Shown: in pieces, positions 22,582 to 32,200 of the stretch
Layout of the letters: every line of letters begins with the position of its first letter
How positions within the stretch are numbered: the first letter of the stretch is position 1
Source: Ixodes scapularis
Lineage: Eukaryota; Arthropoda; Arachnida; Ixodida; Ixodidae
Reading direction: 5' to 3'
NCBI RefSeq assembly: GCF_016920785.2
Contig: NW_024609857.1
Span: forward strand, 188,493,027 to 188,557,026
DNA length: 64,000 nucleotides
Translations under genes and position numbers: made by a program
Notes under the pieces: generated by a model
Database searches by the model: none
The model's input: only the letters and a program-made list of their open reading frames with translations
Told to the model about the DNA's origin: nothing

Positions 22582-24299
22582 AGATTGTCACTTCACAAGT
22601 TTCGAACAATGTGTGAACTCTCATGCGCTGCTATAAGCCTCTCTGTATTGTTTTTCCAAGGTGTGAAAGGCGCACGGCCGTCCCCGTCGCGCCGGTTGCA
22701 GACGACCGAGGGATTGTTCACGCGTGTGCGCGATCATTATTTTGCTTCGATGGCAGACGACACTTCAGGTAGGGTTCAGGGTCAACAGGAACACAGTCTC
22801 AATGTTTTATTGGTTAAAAAAGTGCCGGATTTTGAATATGTGACAACCAACAGCAGCAGAAACAATTTGAAACTCGTGTGCTGCTGTCATCCGTAAGCTC
22901 TGTAAGCCAGAAGCAAAGGCCAGAACCGTGCCGTTAATGATGATGATAGCGAGTATTAAAGCGGAGCGCGCGCCCTCTGACAGGTGCCACGCAAAGGGAA
23001 CACCTCGGGAGCGGAGCTTCACAACTGAGTTGGTTTTAGTAACGTTGCTCGCAGCTAGGACGCTCATAATAATGAGTGGACACGTAATTTCAGCACACTC
23101 CGCGCCGAGGTTCGCACTCCCGCCACTGCCCCACCGAGCGGCGCAGCAATCAGTAGCGGCTAGGGCGGTCTTCGCGGCGCACCGCCGCTCTCTCTACCGG
23201 CTCTGCGACCACTTTTGCTCCCCTCGGCGCCGAGAATGCTTTCGCATTCACAACTCATAAGAAGTGCTTAGATGTCCTCTAACTTTTTTTTTTTTTCAAA
23301 ACTGTCGCGCAACAAAAGATTCTTCGTGGGTTAACAGTTCGGTTTCTTGCCGGCTGAAGTTGGGGTTTGCGCCTTCCCCGAACTATTCATGCGGGGCCTT
23401 TCTAACGCGTGAAGCCGCATTTGGATATCCAGAATACGAGGGATGCGGGATTACACTTGTGCAGCACAGGTTGATAGGTGAATTACAAATTCTAGGGCGT
23501 CACAGTAGGGGCCTTTTCAAGAGCTGTGATTTAATTCTATGGAGTGAATAGTCTGTAAGCTTTGCGAGTTTGCAAGAGTTTGGTAATATATTTTTTTTCA
23601 TTTTTTTTTTTTTTTTTTAAGCGCGACGTGTAAGGGTCGAGAAAAACAGAACACGGCTGTTTTAAGAGGCGGACTAAATTTGTGTCTACTTCCCGGCCGA
23701 AGTCGCTCTCCGGTGAATTTATTATTTTTTGCTGAACCATAAAAATAGCACGGCCAAATGTTTATTACATGCTATAAATATTTTATCTCTTATGACTTGA
23801 AATTTGGTCGCAGCAGAGGGCTTGGCGACAAGCGGCAGAGGTAAGTTCGGTCAGATAGTTTTTTTAATAGAACAAGCGCGTGTTTATTTTTTTAGTATAA
23901 TGTGCTTTGTTTCTTTTTAAGGTGGTCGATTGACGTGCATGATGTCATATAAAATAGAATAATGTTATGAGTCGGTTTTAGGTGATTAGGAGGTGTTTTA
24001 TGAAGCCCTAAAAAGCTTTTAGTTGGTGCTCGCATAATAAACTTTTCTTCGTTGTCTTCGCGTTCTACATAACTACTCTAGAAAAAAATAAAATGAACTT
24101 TAGTTGCGGGAGTTTAACGGAAACAGTTGCGTCCAAAAATATAAATCGTATCCAATGTTCTGCAGATGGCATCTTATGCATGTATATTGCGCAAGTTCTA
24201 TATTTCACGTTTCTCTCGTTATTCATATAAACTCTAGTAAAATAAAACGTTCAACATGCTCCTAAATTTTGAGTTGGCGTTATTAAATGTAAATGTTAA
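22582..24299. other. No gene recognised
   Basis: Contains a solo TIR-like terminus at 23023-23047 (see 21096-21692) and a perfect GAATGC-TTTC-GCATTC hairpin at 23233-23250. A similar AATGCTTTCGCATT recurs at 48189-48202. T-runs lie at 23284-23296 and 23604-23619. After 23700 the DNA is AT-rich up to the Gypsy junction. Confidence 0.4.
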
Positions 24300-25943
24300 A
24301 ATGTAAATAGTCGCCCACGCGTCATAGCATACGCTAGTCGAACTCTAACTAAGTGTGAGAGAAATTACAGTATTACAGAGCGTGAATGTCTAGCGCTAAT
24401 ATGGGCGATATCCAAATTCAGACAATATCTTTACGGCACCCATTTTAAAATTGTTACAGACCACCACGCCCTATGCTGGCTTGCCAGCCTTAAAAATCCA
24501 TCTGGCCGCCTTGGGCGTTGGTCGCTGAAAATTCAAGACTACGACTTTAGCGTTGTTTTCAAGTCAGGAAAGCGTCATCTGGATGCCGATGCGCTGTCCC
24601 GATGTCCTCTCCCCACTGACATTTCACATCATGCTCCAAGCGACCACGATTCTTCCATCGCTCTGTTGGATACCGTTGACATCGCAGCTGCTCAAGCGTC
24701 CGATCAGAATATCCGGCCACTAATACAATGCTTGATGGGGATTCCTGGATCTCTCACGCGGCACACTCAACAGCGCGCTCGTCTCTTCACCCTTCGTGAT
24801 GGTGTCCTCTATAGACGAAACTACGAGCCACATGGACAACCCTGGCTGCTCGTTGTTCCTCGGACCCTCCAAAAAGACATCATCCAAACACACCACGATG
24901 ACCCTACCGCTGGACATCTCGGTTTCGCAAAGACATATTTCCGCGTGCGTTCGAACTACTTCTGGAATGGCATGTATCGCACCATCAACAAGTACATTCG
25001 CACGTGTCACCAGTGTCAGCTTCACAAGACTCGAACCACCCAGTCATCCGGCCCTTTGCATTCCATAACACCGCCTCATCGACCCTTCCAGACAATCGGA
25101 ATCGATTTTCTCGGCCCATTTCCTTCGTCTACAAACAACAACCGATGGATAATTGTCGCCGTAGACTATCTCACCAGATACGCCGAAACAGCCTGTGTTC
25201 CAACCGCCACAGCCCAAGAAGTGGCAACTTTCTTTCTGCACAACATTCTCCTCCGGCATGGTGCACCCCAGGTTATAATAAGCGATCGGGGCACTCCTTT
25301 TGTAGCTAAGCTCCTCGATAATCTTTTGCGCCTGGCTAACACAACTCATAGATTAACCAGCGCTTATCATCCCCAAACCAATGGGCTAACAGAACGCCTT
25401 AACCGCATGTTATCAGAGATGATGTCGATGTTCGTCGCGGAAAATCATACAAACTGGGACGCTATTGTCCCATATGTGACCTTCGCTTATAATACCGCGC
25501 GTCAGTCAACGACAGGCTTCTCACCGTATTACTTGCTATTCGCCCGTGAACCTCTTACAACTCTTGATACTAGTTTACCCTCCGTCTATGAACCTCACAC
25601 GTCGTATCCTTCTGAGGTCATCTGCCGCGCCGAGGATGCTCGACAACTCGAGCGTTTTCAAACGCTACGATCCCACCAGCAACAACAGCTCCGTTACGCA
25701 CAGACGCATGGCGAAGCTTCCTACCACGTTGGTGACGAAGTCCTTCTCGCCACCCCACTCCGTAAGCCAGGTAAATGTGAAAAACTCCTCCAGAAATACA
25801 CTGGGCCGTTTCGCATTCTCCGCCGCCTGTCTCCTACAAACTACGAAGTGGAACCGGTGGCACCACCTAGAGATCACCGCACGAAGTCACGTGACATTGT
25901 CCATGTTTCCCGCATGAAACCTTTCCACCCACCCCACGACTAA
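24300..25943 (+). CDS. pol: Ty3/Gypsy pol fragment: RNase H end plus complete integrase
   Basis: The frame is open from 24300 (after a TAA at 24297) to TAA at 25941-25943, about 547 codons. Homology starts abruptly at VIAYASRTLTKCE (about 24321), the C-terminal part of the RNase H domain, through TERECLALIWA and TDHHALCWL. The integrase then follows: an HHCC zinc finger (HHDDPTAGH ... CHQC, about 24885-25017) and a DDE core with Asp at 25104 (GIDFLGPF), Asp at 25284 (SDRGTPF) and Glu at 25392 (GLTERLNR). The last two are separated by 35 residues as expected. A GPY/F module (KYTGPFRILRRLSPTNYEV) and the terminal DIVHVSRMKPF come last. No frameshift or stop. Protease, reverse transcriptase and gag are absent: a 5'-truncated copy. 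The internal ATG at 24666 is not a real start. Confidence 0.93.
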   Translation, partial: NVNSRPRVIAYASRTLTKCERNYSITERECLALIWAISKFRQYLYGTHFKIVTDHHALCWLASLKNPSGRLGRWSLKIQDYDFSVVFKSGKRHLDADALSRCPLPTDISHHAPSDHDSSIALLDTVDIAAAQASDQNIRPLIQCLMGIPGSLTRHTQQRARLFTLRDGVLYRRNYEPHGQPWLLVVPRTLQKDIIQTHHDDPTAGHLGFAKTYFRVRSNYFWNGMYRTINKYIRTCHQCQLHKTRTTQSSGPLHSITPPHRPFQTIGIDFLGPFPSSTNNNRWIIVAVDYLTRYAETACVPTATAQEVATFFLHNILLRHGAPQVIISDRGTPFVAKLLDNLLRLANTTHRLTSAYHPQTNGLTERLNRMLSEMMSMFVAENHTNWDAIVPYVTFAYNTARQSTTGFSPYYLLFAREPLTTLDTSLPSVYEPHTSYPSEVICRAEDARQLERFQTLRSHQQQQLRYAQTHGEASYHVGDEVLLATPLRKPGKCEKLLQKYTGPFRILRRLSPTNYEVEPVAPPRDHRTKSRDIVHVSRMKPFHPPHD

Positions 25944-25969
25944 CCACACCAAGGCCGGTGGCCCGGCCC

Positions 25970-25988
25970 TTTACGCGCCCGGGGGAAG
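25970..25988 (+). other. Polypurine tract region of the Gypsy element
   Basis: Purine-rich GGGGGAAG directly precedes a TGTTAGGG start, the position and composition expected of a plus-strand primer next to the 3' LTR. Confidence 0.6.
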
Positions 25989-26190
25989 TGTTAGGGAGAA
26001 GAAGACGAAGCTGAAAGAAGAGGTCCAAGCTGCGGGCGCTCTCCAGCTGGGGCACAACGATCTTGTCGCTTGAACACCTCTATCCAGTCCTCATTAAATC
26101 ACCTTTTTAACATCCTCACAATATTTATATACTGCGTACCTATACCAAGTGGTACTCAAATGTTTCCACGATATTGCTGGGGGACCCAAC
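25989..26190 (+). repeat. Start of the 3' LTR of the Gypsy element (end undefined)
   Basis: TGTTAGGGAGAAGAAGACG begins with the TG dinucleotide of an LTR immediately after the polypurine tract and 45 bp after the pol stop. The right limit cannot be fixed because the 5' LTR is missing from the window; the value given is approximate. Confidence 0.55.
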
Positions 26191-27046
26191 TAACTTATGC
26201 GTCAGCTGGCCCAGTGAATTGCAAATAAACTTCCATGGGACGCACTCCCATGAACGCTTATTTGCGATTCTTGTAACCTGAGGAGCGAAGCAGGATTAAA
26301 AACACCAAGAACGACGCCAGTAACTAAGCGTCTGCATACCAAATCATGGTGACTGTGGTATATGAGTACGCTGTTTATGAACATGGTGGAAGGCGGCTTA
26401 GCGGAAGTAAAAGGCCGTTTCTTCGATCCGCCTTGTAGCACAACAGTCACTTTATATATCGTTCTCACGGACCTCTCAACACATGCGGAAAGACATACCT
26501 CAAGGGTACGTTCGGTGCTCTAAACCAAAAATACTTATGTGTCTGAAAAAGAAAAAAAGATTCATATATTACGTTTGAATAAATCCACAAGTCGTGGCTC
26601 TCCCGAACGAATGCACGGAACCCAAAGCTCTCAAGCGGCTTCTGGCAGTGTATTACATAAAAAAGAAAAAAAAAAAAAAAAAAAACTCTTGCATTACGTT
26701 TTGGTTATGGAAAACCGCAAGAATTTTTCCAAACCATTTTTTTTAGATGCTTCCAAACAGCTCGACTTACCGCACTCATTTAGACATGCAAACGCATCAT
26801 GTAGTAACGTTTCTGCCCCGTTTCATTAATTTTTTTTTTTTTTTCAGAATTGCAGATTTAGAGCGTCATGTCTGTGTGTTTTGTTTTAGCGAGGCGCATG
26901 AGAAGGCATCCGGAATTTTTTTTTTAATTATGTTTTATTGTTTGCAGAATGCATGCGTTCTCTAAATAAATGGATGGTATGTGCGATTCCGGTAGTATCA
27001 TACTGTTCTTACGATACTTATGTTACCGCATATATCTTGAGCGACG
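26191..27046. other. No gene; poly-A/T tracts
   Basis: An A20-type run at about 26662-26685 and T-runs near 26829-26842 are the only structure noticed. The ORFs are short and featureless. Confidence 0.4.
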
Positions 27047-27290
27047 GATCGGTGGCCGACCGAATGTACTAACGCACCGCGACTCAGAGCACGGGGCGGT
27101 AAAAAGCAATTGCTTCGGAACCCAGGGATCCTTGTTTCAATCCGTACTCCTACCCGTTTCAATCTGAATGAGCATCGTATCGGCGTGCAGTCGTGTTTCA
27201 CTCTACTCCGTGATGCACCTTAGCTGAGACTTCGGATGTCCACAGTGACTGACTAACTTCCGGCTGTCTAAACATACACACTATTTCCTT
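27047..27290 (+). mobile_element. tRNA-derived SINE-like unit, copy 1
   Basis: Starts GATCGGTGGCCGACC. An A-box-like stretch follows, then a B-box-like TTGTTTCAATCCGTA at about 27131-27145. The distal tail contains GACTAACTTCCGGCTGTCTAA. Both the head (ATCGGTGGCCGA) and the tail (CCAACTTCCCGCTGTCTAA) recur in the same order at 36815-37095, which supports one dispersed unit. Identity in the middle is modest. Confidence 0.5.
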
Positions 27291-28571
27291 GTCTATATCT
27301 TCAGAGGCAAAAAGAGATATTGGCATCTGTAAAAAAAAAAAAAAAAAAGAGAAGCTTCAGTTGGTTATTTTTTGTAGTATATCATTATTGGGAGAGCGCG
27401 CAAAATAAACTGGCTTTCGATTTGTAAGACGTTTTTAAGAAACTACGCTTGCTTTAATCAACCACAATACGCACTGTACTCTTTAGGTCAGTGACAAAAC
27501 TTCAAACGTAAGAAAGAAGGTCGGAGTCGAGCTTTCTCAGAAGGAATAAAAAAACTCGGATGTTTTTAGACATTTCTATGGTCCCATAAAAATGCTATCC
27601 TCTACGAACAAGGCGTTATGTTGGCATATTCGCTGATGCGTAAGTTGAGTTTTTTACTGAAGTTATTCACCTTTACTATTTTTTTTTAAGATAACATGAA
27701 TATGTTATGGCTCTGACTTTAGTGCAAGCTTTGAGCTTTGTTGAACTGATTTCTAAGAATAAACTTTTGATTTAAATAAAAATATATACGTCTCATAAAA
27801 CTCATGGTGACAACATCACCATGTCTTTAGATCAAATATGATTTCAATCTTACCATTCAAAATTTCGCTAAGGCCCCGAAGGTAATGGGCATGTACATAT
27901 CCTAATTACAATCAAGAGAAGCCAGCAATCGAGCATTTACCAATGCTCTGCAATTACAATAACGTTTCACGTGTTCAACGGAGCAATATTATTTTTCAAA
28001 TGTCCGGCGAAAAACTAATATGCCAGATGGTTGAAAGATGACGATGCAACAAAGTTAAAAACAAACATAATGAATATAAAGCGATTAGAGTGCGACCCGA
28101 ACGCTGGACTTTCCCCTCGTCCTCTTACTGTTTCCATTGCTTTTTAAATTTTTTTTCGAGTGTTTAAAACCATTTATGAATAACCCTTTGCGTATACATC
28201 TATGAGTAAGGAAATTAGCGTTTTTGATACACCCACTACTTGTTACAAGTTTATCGATAACAGCTGGTATTCATAAAATGATTTGTAATGAAACGCATCA
28301 TATCCTTACGCTTAGTGAATGGAACACCTTTTTGGAGTGTACACAAATGATTGGGTGACATGCAAGACTAAACGAGGAAAAAAGTTGGCCTGCTCGAAGC
28401 ACCGGCCGACAGGCGTTGACTCATCTATACTGGCGTCTTTCTCTTTTCTCTTTTTTTTTTTTCTTGTTCGTATTATCCGCACGTGCATAATGTTATCTAA
28501 CGTTTTCACAAGGGTTAAGATCATAACGCAGTGACACTTAGTGGTGCACAGTAGGTGACATATAAAAATTG
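27291..28571. other. AT-rich sequence without recognised gene
   Basis: An A18 run lies at about 27330-27347. No ORF above 110 codons; those present span low-complexity T/A-runs. Confidence 0.45.
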
Positions 28572-28702
28572 CAGGGGTGAGGGAAAGGATGGCTGGGGAG
28601 GAGGAAGCAAAGGGATTGCTGTATACGAGAGGAGGAAACATCCCCCTCGCTCTAGCAGTCCGCCCGCTTCCTCATCCCCAGCCTTCCTTTCCCTCGCCCT
28701 GT
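28572..28702. repeat. 131-nt near-continuous hairpin
   Basis: Left arm CAGGGGTGAGGGAAAGGA...GGCTGGGGAGGAGGAAGC and right arm GCTTCCTCATCCCCAGCC...TCCTTTCCCTCGCCCTG pair over about 36 bp with few mismatches. Pairing continues inward (GGATTGCT / AGCAGTCC, GAGAGGAGG / CCCCCTCGC) to a small loop near 28638. This could be a very small foldback MITE or the source of a hairpin RNA. Confidence 0.75.
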
Positions 28703-30299
28703 ACCGTTAACCTGTCACCGACTATAATAAGAAACATCCTGAAGGACTCATTGCAGTTGAGTAAAACGAAAAAGGCCGAAAAAGATGCGCCTCTTAGCAG
28801 CGCTATTTAGAAAGTGCGAGGTCCTTTTTACCCCACGACGTCACACTCAGTCCGATACCGGGTTCCGCGGCTCTTGATTTTACTCCGTTTCTTAGACTTG
28901 CTTTCGTATACACGTAACCTCGGTGGTGCAACCAATAGCCAGCGGCGTCCGACACATAGTTACGAGTCAATGTTGCGAAGAAGGCAAAGTGCAAACGGCC
29001 TTGTGGCGGTGCAGTTGCTCCTCGTCCAACCCCTAATAAATAAGAAATCCCCACTGTTGACTTTTCTCTTTTTTTTTTGTCACCTAGCAGGGGTTAGTTT
29101 AGGACACGTATGGAACATGAGCGACGCGTCAAAGCTCCGTTGGGGTTAGAACGAGAATCCGAGGCTTACGCTGACGCGGCACTCGCGCCCATTCTGTGCC
29201 CGGTTTAAGCCTACGGCCTCGTAATGTGGATGTTTCCCCTAGCCAGGCTCTAAAGCCCTCCTTTTCCCGCTAAACTGCTCAGAACCCTTTCAGATCGAGT
29301 ATGATGCGATGCAAATTACGTGTAAGTCTAAGGAGCGATAATTAGCGAACCGCTCTGCCATACGCTATCGGCGCGACGGATAAGCGACCCTCGGCATCGG
29401 CGTAATCGAGTCCCGTGTGTTATTTTTTTATATTTCTTCTTTGCATTACCGCGTCGTTATGACAAAAAGCCAGCCCTCCTCGCTTGCCTCATCGTGAAAG
29501 CCCTGTTCCTCCTCTAAACTCCGTTTCGCCGCACATCGCGCCCGCGGAGGACGACACGAACCATCGGATCCATTTCAATGCCGTGTGATCGTCACGTGAT
29601 CATCGAGGGTGAGACGGGCACGTAGTCACGTGAGGCATTCAGTGCGCGGGGATCGGATGGTATGGCTCGGAGCGTCCGCAGCGCTCCATCGTAAGGTGAG
29701 ACGGAGCAGCATACACAGCCTGCGCCGGACTGCGACCCGCGAAGCCCGGAGGATGCGTGCCGTTCTCGAGACTCCCGTTGCAAAATCGTCCTTCCGCCCG
29801 CTTCGTCCTCGCTCGCCATTCTCCTTCCCTCACTACTTCGACATCATCTCTCTCTTTGTGACACGTGCCTGGAGACTCAGAATGTTAACAGCAATATCGC
29901 GGCGCGGCTCAGGCTTTCTGGCGTGCTTTGCGGTCCCCAGAAACTAAATTCCTCGCCATTTCTTTTCATTTCGTTTATTGTTGCCTCGCTCTTTTTTTGT
30001 ATGCTATACACCTTTCAGTGTTCTTGTTCGCTTCATTTCAGCACAGGCACAAAAACACCGCCGGTTTTACTTCTTTTTTTCTTTTTTATAAGGGCCACCG
30101 TCGGGCATTTCTAAACAATGAGCCAACTGCGGTCGAGATAAAAGTGGATCCCCTCTGCGCGGGGGAAGACGCCTGGCTCGTGACAGTCGAAGACAACAGC
30201 CATGGGTATCGAGAGAAGAAAAGCAAACACAATCGCCCGAGCGTAATAGCTACGAGAGAAGCCGGAGAAAACGACAGGAAAAGCAGTTGCTGGGCGGGC
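28703..30299. other. No gene recognised; GC rises toward the CpG-rich block
   Basis: Only scattered ORFs of up to 112 codons on both strands without family features. CpG content increases from about 29500. Confidence 0.4.
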
Positions 30300-32200
30300 A
30301 GGTTCGATAAGTCGGCATTAAAATGTTAATCCGCGGAGAGGACGACTGAACGCCGCGTGGTGGCGCAGGAAAAAAAAGGCATTGTGCCCGGAGCGAGCAA
30401 CAGGGGCCCGCCGTGCCTCCTTCGCTGCTGGCTCCCTTCTCCTCCCCGTCGCATTCTACGCTCTCGGGTTGGTGCGCTCGTGCGTGCCTCGAGTGCACTC
30501 GCGTGCCGGGATGAAAAGAGAGGCCGCACCGGCACGACGGTAATGCCAGATTCCGTTTGTCGTCGTCCGTCGTCCTCGTGTGCGTCGAGTGCCTGGCAGA
30601 GGCGGCGGCGGGACGCCATCATCTGCCGCCATTATTGTTTGTTTTGTCGTGTCGGTTCATTCCTGACTCTTTGCGTTCGTCGCATCCCGCATTTCTCTTT
30701 TATTTCGGATGACAGCATTTATATATATCTATCTACGATTACCGCGATACGCCGCGACACGAGCGCCCTCCCCCGGCACGCGGGGGAAGGAAGCCCGTCC
30801 GAGCAGACGGGGCAGCAGTTCTCGTCTCCTGATGCCTCTCTCCCTCGCCCTCTGCTGCGGGGCCGGCTCTACTGCGCAGGCGCGGAAGATTCAGGCGCGG
30901 CATCCTCGCCCTCTGTCCACTCCCCGCCCGAGGCCCTCTCCATCCTCCCCTCCTTCATTGCGTTCCGCATCCTCGTGCGCCTCCCGGCCAGAGAGAACCC
31001 GGCGCGTGTCCTCCGCTTATACGCCTGCACGGTCGGAGAGAGGCGGCGGCGTCGGCAGCTGCCAGCGTCGATGCACCGTCGCGTGCCGCGGCCGCTCCGG
31101 CTACGACTGCGCTGCTGCTCCTCCTGAGGTCGCCGCCCAACAAAGAAAACAAGAAAAAAAAAGCTAAAAAGGCGCAGCGGTAGCTGCGGCTGCGACAAAA
31201 TACCGAGGCACCCCCCCACCACTTCGCGCGCCTCCGCGCCGCCAAGTCGAGGCTTCCAAGTGTGGTGCACAGATCGCGGAAGGCCGTCCACGTCTGAAAC
31301 CCCCAAACTCGCCTGAAATCGTCGCCTTTCCGCCGGATGTGTGCGTGGTGTGTGTTCGTCTTTACGCGCCAGCGACGATCGAAAGTCCACATGCATCGGC
31401 CCATCTTTTTTTGCTTTTTGCCTCCTTTCCGTCTCGACTGACCGTCACTCGTGTTCGCCTTAGAAGTGGTGAATTCTTCCCTAGTTCTTGGAAGTAGCCT
31501 TTTTGATTTTTTTTTTGTTTGTTTTTGTTTCACTTTGTCACTTCGGTTGCATTTGTGCCTGCGCTCCCAGTCCAGACGAACCGCGAGTTTTGTTCTACCA
31601 GCAGTGATGTTCACGGATTAACCGCCGCACGGACCAAAAAAAAAAAAAAGCACAGGAAAAAAAAAAAAAAAAAAAGATGGCTTGAAACAAAATTCCAAAT
31701 CTTCCAGCATGCTTTTGCACGCCGTCCTCGTTCCCGGGGTGTGACCGCGCGCAAACGATCAAGCTCAGCGTGGATGCATCGTCGTCGCTTGACCGGATCC
31801 ACAGCTCTCACTTCGCCGACGTCGCCCCGCCGACCCGACCGCTTCGATGCGGGTGTAGCACCCTCCGTGTGCCCGGGGCTTGTTCAGACTTGCTTCTATC
31901 GGGGTGCGGACTTCGCGCTCTGCGAGACGATCGCCCCTCGGGAAAGAGGAAAGACCTCGAAGGAGACGACCCCCCGTTTCGACGAGTTCGCTGTGTGTCG
32001 TCGCCGCGCGTGGACTCTTGCGGACGATGAGAAGAAGCTGACGCGCTGAGAGGAATGAAGCTGCCGCTGCGGCGTCCACCCGGCTCGCGGCCCGGCCTCG
32101 CCGCGTTGCTCACGACCTGGTTGCTGCTGCTTCTGATGCCCCTCGGATTGCGAGCCCTGCCACCGGTCATCAGAGTCGGTGAGTGAACCAACCCGACGGA
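30300..32200 (+). promoter_or_regulatory. CpG-rich island, presumed promoter and 5' UTR of the glutamate-receptor-like gene
   Basis: The block is markedly GC- and CpG-rich compared with its surroundings and ends at the exon at 32055-32178. A TATA-like TTATATATAT occurs at 30718-30728, but no transcription start can be fixed. The long ORFs in this block on both strands (for example 30357-31127) are Arg/Ser/Pro-rich composition artefacts overlapping each other. Two A-runs at 31636-31675 interrupt the island. Several ATGs precede the coding exon, so upstream ORFs in the leader are possible. Confidence 0.5.
32055..32178 (+). CDS. First coding exon of an ionotropic glutamate receptor-like gene (kainate type)
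   Basis: From ATG at 32055 (purine at -3; in-frame TGA upstream at 32028) 41 codons and one base read to a splice donor TCG/GTGAGT at 32178/32179, a phase-1 intron. The product starts MKLPLRRPPG, then a hydrophobic leucine-rich core (WLLLLLMPLGL) typical of a signal peptide, and ends ALPPVIRVG. In kainate-type receptors the mature N-terminus, the first strand of the amino-terminal (ANF-receptor) domain, begins in this way (VIRIG/VIRVG followed by AIF), and a first-exon boundary near that Gly would be natural. The next exon is not visible downstream in the window. A related periplasmic-binding-fold receptor is an alternative. Exon structure is firm; the family call rests on eight residues. Confidence 0.6.

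Noticed and set aside
22453..22896. 147-codon plus-strand ORF
   Set aside because: Partly antisense shadow of the THAP ORF; no family features.
30357..31614. Long overlapping ORFs on both strands (up to 256 codons) in the CpG-rich block
   Set aside because: Arg/Ser/Pro-rich readings in several frames at once reflect GC composition; no domain or splice pattern.
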